Assembly: GCF_030272615.1 (NCBI RefSeq)
Contig: NC_081414.1
Span: forward strand, 238,859,233 to 238,923,232
Direction: 5' to 3'
Length of the DNA stretch: 64,000 nucleotides
Source: Cryptomeria japonica
Lineage: Eukaryota > Streptophyta > Pinopsida > Cupressales > Cupressaceae
Part shown: positions 59,461 through 64,000 of the stretch, one piece after another
Position numbering within the stretch: the stretch's first letter is position 1
Layout: each line of letters begins with the position of its first letter
Position numbers and translations under genes: made by a program
The notes under the pieces: generated by a model
Database searches by the model: none
The model's input: the letters and a program-made list of their open reading frames with translations, nothing else
Told to the model about the DNA's origin: nothing

Positions 59461-60471
59461 ATAGACTTGTTCATAATATTTCTATTCGCTTTCCTTGGCG
59501 TCATAGATATTTTGTGGTCCAAATTCAAGAGGTTTGTCTCTTGCATTATGTTCTTCTTGAGGAAAGGATATGGAATTAGTATCATCAAGGATATCTGTAG
59601 TAGCATTAGAGAAGGTACCCCGTTCATATTCATTGGAATCAGTCTCTGAGGCATCATCCCAGATTTTATCAGTGTTGTAAACTGGTATATTGTATGGTGA
59701 AAACAAATCTTTGATGATAGATACCATTTTGATAGTTTTTGTTGATTCTGTGTCAGATCCATCTTCTATTTTCTGTATTTGTTCATAGACTGTGCTTCCT
59801 TGAGGAGAAACAAAGGTATCTAGAGATGATTTTATTTGTTCTTGAGATATTGGTGTTTGAATATGAGCTACTGCTGCAGATATTGCCCTTTTGTGTTTTA
59901 GAAGCTTTTCCTGATGTAATTTATGATCTTGATGTTCCCGTGCCTTGCGGATTGTTTCTGCTGATTCAAAGAGTGCTTCCTGCCAGGATTCTTCTTTGTA
60001 CTTTGTCTTTACTTTCCATTGAGGTTTTGTAGTTAGGTGGGGTGGCCTTTTTAAGAGGAAAGTGAGCTCACAACCCAATCCTGCTTTGTTTCCATTGGGT
60101 TGTGAAGGAAGATCTATAGGTTCAGTGACTCCTTCCTTGCGTTTCCCAATAGGTCCTTTACCATCATATCCCATTTGTTGCATGATTAAGTATCCTTTTC
60201 CATATAGGTGTGTAGGTAGAACAATGTCCAAGGCAGCTTCTCTATTATCTTCTTTCTCATCTTTGTATAACCAGCTAAGAACGTCCTTGTCTTCTGATTC
60301 ATGTGCTAGAGTGCCCAATTGGATGAAGGTACCATCAAATTTGGTGATGGGCTGAGTGACCAGATGTGTTGATGTAGTAGGCAATCCATGATATCTAGGT
60401 GATGTTGGCAATTTGGCCAAACATAAAGGCTCCAAAGAGTATTCTCCTATGCCTTGGTCTTTGATTTGCAT
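59461..60471 (-). pseudogene. Tat pol linker with G-patch domain
   Basis: The open frame starts at 60471 (MQIKDQGIGEYSLEPLCLAK) and contains a G-patch: LIMQQMGYDGKGPIGKRKEG then a NKAGLGC end (about residues 95-140). A Lys/His/Gln-rich helical stretch and an acidic Asp/Glu/Ser/Thr-rich region follow before the stop at 59482. G-patch motifs bind RNA helicases or RNA and occur in some retroelement polyproteins near the protease. The TAG/TAA-separated junctions with its neighbours suggest the original polyprotein was continuous. Confidence 0.8.
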
Positions 60472-60474
60472 TTT

Positions 60475-61262
60475 CTATTTGAAGTCTCCCAATAAGGAGT
60501 TGGATTTTGCTGTTCGTTGATCTGATGTTGAAGATCGCTGCTTTTCTCTATTATGAGGAACCAAACTATCTTGGGCTGCCCCCACTGCGTTGCAATGTTG
60601 AAATGGATTGTGATCAGCAGATATGAAAACTTCTTGTCCATCATACGAAAATTTGACACACTGGTGATACGTAGAAGGCACTGCTTTCATTTCATGTATC
60701 CAGGGTCGCCCTAACAAAATATTGTAGATGAGATCTATATCTAAGACCTGACATATAGTAGCTTTTTGCACTGGTCCTACTTGAATGGGTAATATCACAG
60801 TTCCTTTAGAGGACCTTTCCTCATCATCATATGCCTTTATGGTAATCTTCTTGCAAGGATCAATAGATTCTTCTAAGAAGCCTAATGCACGGATAAGCCT
60901 TAAAGTACATATATTAAGTCGGCTCCTCCATCTATTAAGACTCTTTTTACTTGGTGTTTGCAAACAATGACTTCGATATGGAGAGGAGTATTATGTGGAT
61001 GGCTTAAGGAAGCATCATCATGCTCTGAGAAGGTGAGGTTATGAGCTCCAGTCATATGGGCAACCATGGCTTGAAATCTATCTGTATCCAAATTTTGAGG
61101 TACATTGGTTTCCAATAGCACTTGATCTAGTATGTCTTTGTGCTTTGGTGATAGTTTCAGCAATTCTAGTATAGATATCTGTGCTGGAGTTTTACGTAGT
61201 TGGCTAACCAAGTCATATTGGATTTTTGGTGTGGTAGTTGTAGGTGCAGTATGTCCTTTCAA
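60475..61262 (-). pseudogene. Tat aspartic protease
   Basis: Two overlapping minus-strand frames carry the retropepsin parts: the flap-side Asp in VLIDGGAD (about 60915) and the C-terminal half ILLGRPWIHEMKAVPSTYHQ (about 60670-60730). The upstream piece (KTPAQISILELLKLSPKHKD, 61140-61200) is the usual segment before Tat proteases. A frameshift and stop lie just after the active site (about 60900). The D-G-G here contrasts with D-P-S in copy A and N-P-S in copy B. Confidence 0.82.
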
Positions 61263-63163
61263 GACATATTTCTGAGTTCAGGTTGTTACATTGACAGATT
61301 CATGATCACGCTTATCTCAAATGGTGATGACATTTACTTGATAATCTTCAGCTGATATGTGATTTATGGTGTTGTTGTAGATATGGTTGACACGAGCTCC
61401 GCATGTATTATCCGAGGTTGAAGCTCCATCTTTGTAATTTGGAAGAGGATTTTTAAAGGCTCCATGATCACCATTTGTTTTGAGACCATATATTGTTAAG
61501 TCACCTCGATCAATCATATCTTGCACCACATGTTTTAACCTCATGCAATCATTCATCTGATGACCCTTGTTACGATGGTAATCACAATAGTGTGAATCAT
61601 TCCACCAAGGTGGTTTGATTTGGGGTTCATAGTTGCTGATTGGAGACAAAGAAAGAATCTTGTGTGCCAAAAGTTCTCTGAATGCTTATTCTAGTGATTG
61701 CCCCAGTGGTGTGAAGATACGCTTTTGGAAATTGTTTGTGTTGTTGCGTGAATTGTTGTTAGGTCCTGGATTCATACTTTTGCTTTGAGTATCATTGGTG
61801 TTGTTTGTGTTGAGTTGTCCTTGATCAATGTTTGGTGCATATGTGTTAGCATTTGGATTAGCATTCATAGGATTTTTCATGCTTCGAGGATTCTCGGATA
61901 ATGCGAGCACTGGTTGCTTAGATTTGGGATCATATGATTCATTGTTGCCTTCGTTTTTGTTTCAAGTCCAAAATCGAGATTTGTCAAGGTTGGTGTTGTT
62001 CTGGTTATTGTAGTTTGATGAGTTTGTTCCTTCCTTGTAGAATTTGAGTGTTCCCTTTTTGACGCATGCTTCCTCTACTTGAATGCCATTTTCAATGAAT
62101 TTAGCGAAAGATGGTATGCATTGAAGTTTTAGTCTGTAACTCATTTCACTATTCAAGTTATCAGTGAAGATTTCCATTTTATCCTTTTCAGGAATATCTC
62201 AAGGATATCTGGATACCATACGTCGCCAGTGTTGAAGGAATATCATGAATGTTTCGTTGTTCTTTTGTTTGGTGTTGCAAACATCTAGCATGGTTATGGC
62301 ATGTTGGATGTTGCAGGAATATTGGGTTATGAATTTGTTAACCAATTCATCAAATGATCTGACAGGTGGTGTAATTTTGGATAACCATTCCATTGTTTGC
62401 CCTCCCAAGCTTCTTGGGAATAACCTCATCAAATAGGTGTCATCATGAGCAAATTCAAGGCTCATGGTGCAAAATTCTCGAACATGATCTCAGGGATCAC
62501 TTTTCCCATCATATTTATCAAATTTGGGAACATCGGAGTTGGGAGGAAAAGGCACCATGTTCAATCTTTTGTCAAATGGATAAGGACAGATTTCATTTAA
62601 AGAGTACCGCACTGTTGTCCCTTGTTGCATATCCTGTATTTGCCTTTGCAACATTTGCATTTGTTGAGTAAGGGCAGCCAAAGGTATATTGTCTTGTCGA
62701 GGGAAAATTTCTTCCCTTGTACTTTTTCTCAACTGAAAGGGTGTGGTAAATGGTATATTTTGCTTTGGAGTTTCTAGCTCGGGTATATGCATTTCTGGTA
62801 TGCGTTGTTCTGGAATGTGTTGCTCAGGTATGTGTTGTTGAAAGTTATGAGTTTCTTATTCTCTTTTTTGCTCTTGATATGCATATTGTCGAGATCCAGT
62901 TTTAAAGATGTTTGAGTCTAAATCTTCAGGAAGTTTAACGCCTTTACTTGTAAGCATGAGCAGATATTTTTCTTTGTCATTTTCCATGAGCCTTTCTACA
63001 AGCTTTTGGAATGAAGGGTTTTCCTGACATTCTTGAAGAAGTGCTTCAGAAATTTCAGGTTCTTCTAAGTGTGGAACTTCAAAAGGATTTGACAATCTTC
63101 GATTCATACTAGACTCGGTGTGTGTCTTGCTTTGTTGGTTTCTTTGAGAGCGAGTAACAGGCA
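61263..63163 (-). pseudogene. Tat gag, broken by nonsense codons
   Basis: The start is probably ATG 63163 (MPVTRSQRNQQSKTHTESSM). The Gag core is at about 62200-62580 (VPKFDKYDGKSDP, MRLFPRSLGGQTMEWL, FDELVNKFITQYSCNIQH). The zinc-knuckle-like YCDYHRNKGHQMNDCMRL is at about 61530-61590. A run of HIPEQ-like pentapeptides lies near 62775-62840. In-frame stops are near 62853, 62490, 62196, 61960, 61685, 61314 and 61278; five of the seven are TGA, several where CGA (Arg) is expected. The frame otherwise continues, so the damage is point mutation rather than deletion. Confidence 0.85.
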
Positions 63164-64000
63164 TTTTAATAGAAAATTTCAGTGATGAAAAGGACAAAAG
63201 CCTTGTTGATATGTTGCTCGGGGGTGGGTGGTTCTGGTCGAGATGTATGATAAGTGATACACTCATCGGGCAAGAATGCTGGATTGATTTTTCCTCTGTA
63301 GTTTATGATTTGATTAAAAGCAGACTTTTGACAGTAGGCTCTTGTCTTCAAGGGTTCTTTGTCAAATTCGTTGGATTTGTTTTGGATATAACGTTTGACA
63401 TGATGAAGGAATACACGATGAGATTTTAAGAGTTGACGATTGATGTATAAAAACTTGTTTCTCTTGATGAATTTGGAAAAACTAGGTTGTTGTTTCTTCA
63501 ATGTGATGTTATGATAAAGGTTCTTTCTTCTCAGAATATGAGGATTAGTCATGCATGAGTGATCAATGGTTTCCTTTGATTTGTTTGGATTCAGTTGATC
63601 TTGTTTGAAAAATTTCAAATCTTACTCTATCAAAGTGAAGGTTTAGATGCCCCTTCACGACAAAGTGTGTCAAATGATATGGATAAAAGCCTCCCGATAT
63701 GGAAACTTGATTTGACAACTTGAAAATTTTAAACAAGTGTTTTTGTGAGATAAAATTTGTAAGATGGTAAAGGATTCTGTTGATACTAATGATGAAGTTT
63801 TTAGATTATGATAAGATAGACGTGTTTTATCGTGCAATTCGTTTAGGATTTTACAACGTTTGTTTTGACACAAATTTAGCTCAAGAAATAGTCTTAATGG
63901 TTTGTTTTGGCTATTCTGTTTTGATGAAAAATGTTGTTGGTAATGAGAGGCTTTTGAAAATATTTTCAAAAATTTTAAAATTCTTCACTGTTCTGCCCTC
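63164..64000 (-). other. Tat leader, continuing beyond the window
   Basis: Untranslated leader upstream of gag; frames here look non-coding. Neither primer binding site nor LTR was found before the window edge, so the 5' LTR lies farther right. Confidence 0.6.

Larger units (their letters stand above)
42294..64000 (-). mobile_element. Tat-clade Ty3/Gypsy retrotransposon, interrupted by copy A and open at the right window edge
   Basis: On the minus strand the order is leader (right edge), gag, protease, G-patch linker, RT, RNase H, a second archaeal-type RNase H, integrase, a 4.2-kb 3' region with an antisense PMD gene, polypurine tract and 3' LTR (about 42294-43525). Dual RNase H places it in the Tat lineage. 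The 5' LTR must lie beyond 64000, so the target duplication cannot be checked. Copy A (49939-57878) splits the pol frame between RT and RNase H. Nonsense codons occur in most genes, and integrase has lost catalytic residues. Confidence 0.85.

Overview
This window is plant nuclear DNA made almost entirely of nested, mostly decayed transposable elements. A conifer or other gymnosperm with a large genome is the most likely source. The reasons are very large low-density repeats, Tat-clade Ty3/Gypsy elements with dual RNase H, plant LINEs, a plant CACTA element with TNP2, DUF4218, DUF4216 and TNP1 parts, plant mobile domain (PMD) coding sequence, and a PLS-type PPR fragment whose repeated 'CAKMGALEQGMDIHQ' wording resembles conifer PPR families. 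The species is inference. I see no bacterial features, no tRNA or rRNA gene, no CRISPR array and no complete ordinary host gene.

Layout. (1) 1-7376: old intergenic DNA with small local duplications, a Gypsy LTR remnant (about 3240-3960) and a LINE (4730-6722) that has lost its endonuclease and RT core. (2) 7377-29624: one 22.2-kb CACTA (En/Spm) transposon, bounded by CACTA terminal inverted repeats and a perfect 3-bp target duplication (TCT). It encodes TNP2 and TNP1-like transposase genes on the minus strand. As cargo on the plus strand it carries two diverged copies of a large unrecognised coiled-coil protein gene and a PPR gene fragment beside the right terminus. (3) 29625-33470: relics of a LINE ORF1-like frame and an old Tat integrase. 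(4) 33471-41055: a gag-only LTR retrotransposon (copy B), old, with target duplication TCTAG. (5) 41061-42293: LINE reverse transcriptase relic. (6) About 42294 to the window end: a Tat-clade Ty3/Gypsy element read on the minus strand (gag, protease, G-patch linker, RT, RNase H, second RNase H, integrase, 3' LTR). An antisense, intron-containing PMD gene lies between integrase and 3' LTR. (7) 49939-57878: a young gag-only element (copy A), inserted in the Tat pol between RT and RNase H, with target duplication ATAGG. It keeps an intact 1136-codon Gag and two LTRs differing by 17 transitions plus a hairpin-array length change.

How the parts relate. Copies A and B encode a Gag-protease fusion whose protease active site is altered (D-P-S or N-P-S where D-G-G or D-S-G is expected) and they lack RT and integrase. 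They must have been mobilised in trans, plausibly by Tat elements like the one copy A sits in. Their LTRs and leader carry a recurring hairpin module of about 27 nt whose structure is kept while its sequence differs between A and B. Most of the broken genes are broken by nonsense codons of the type CAG to TAG or CGA to TGA, as expected from deamination of methylated cytosines in silenced elements. The items I consider most worth following up are the hairpin module, the duplicated cargo gene and its repeat arrays in the CACTA element, and the antisense PMD gene in the Tat element.
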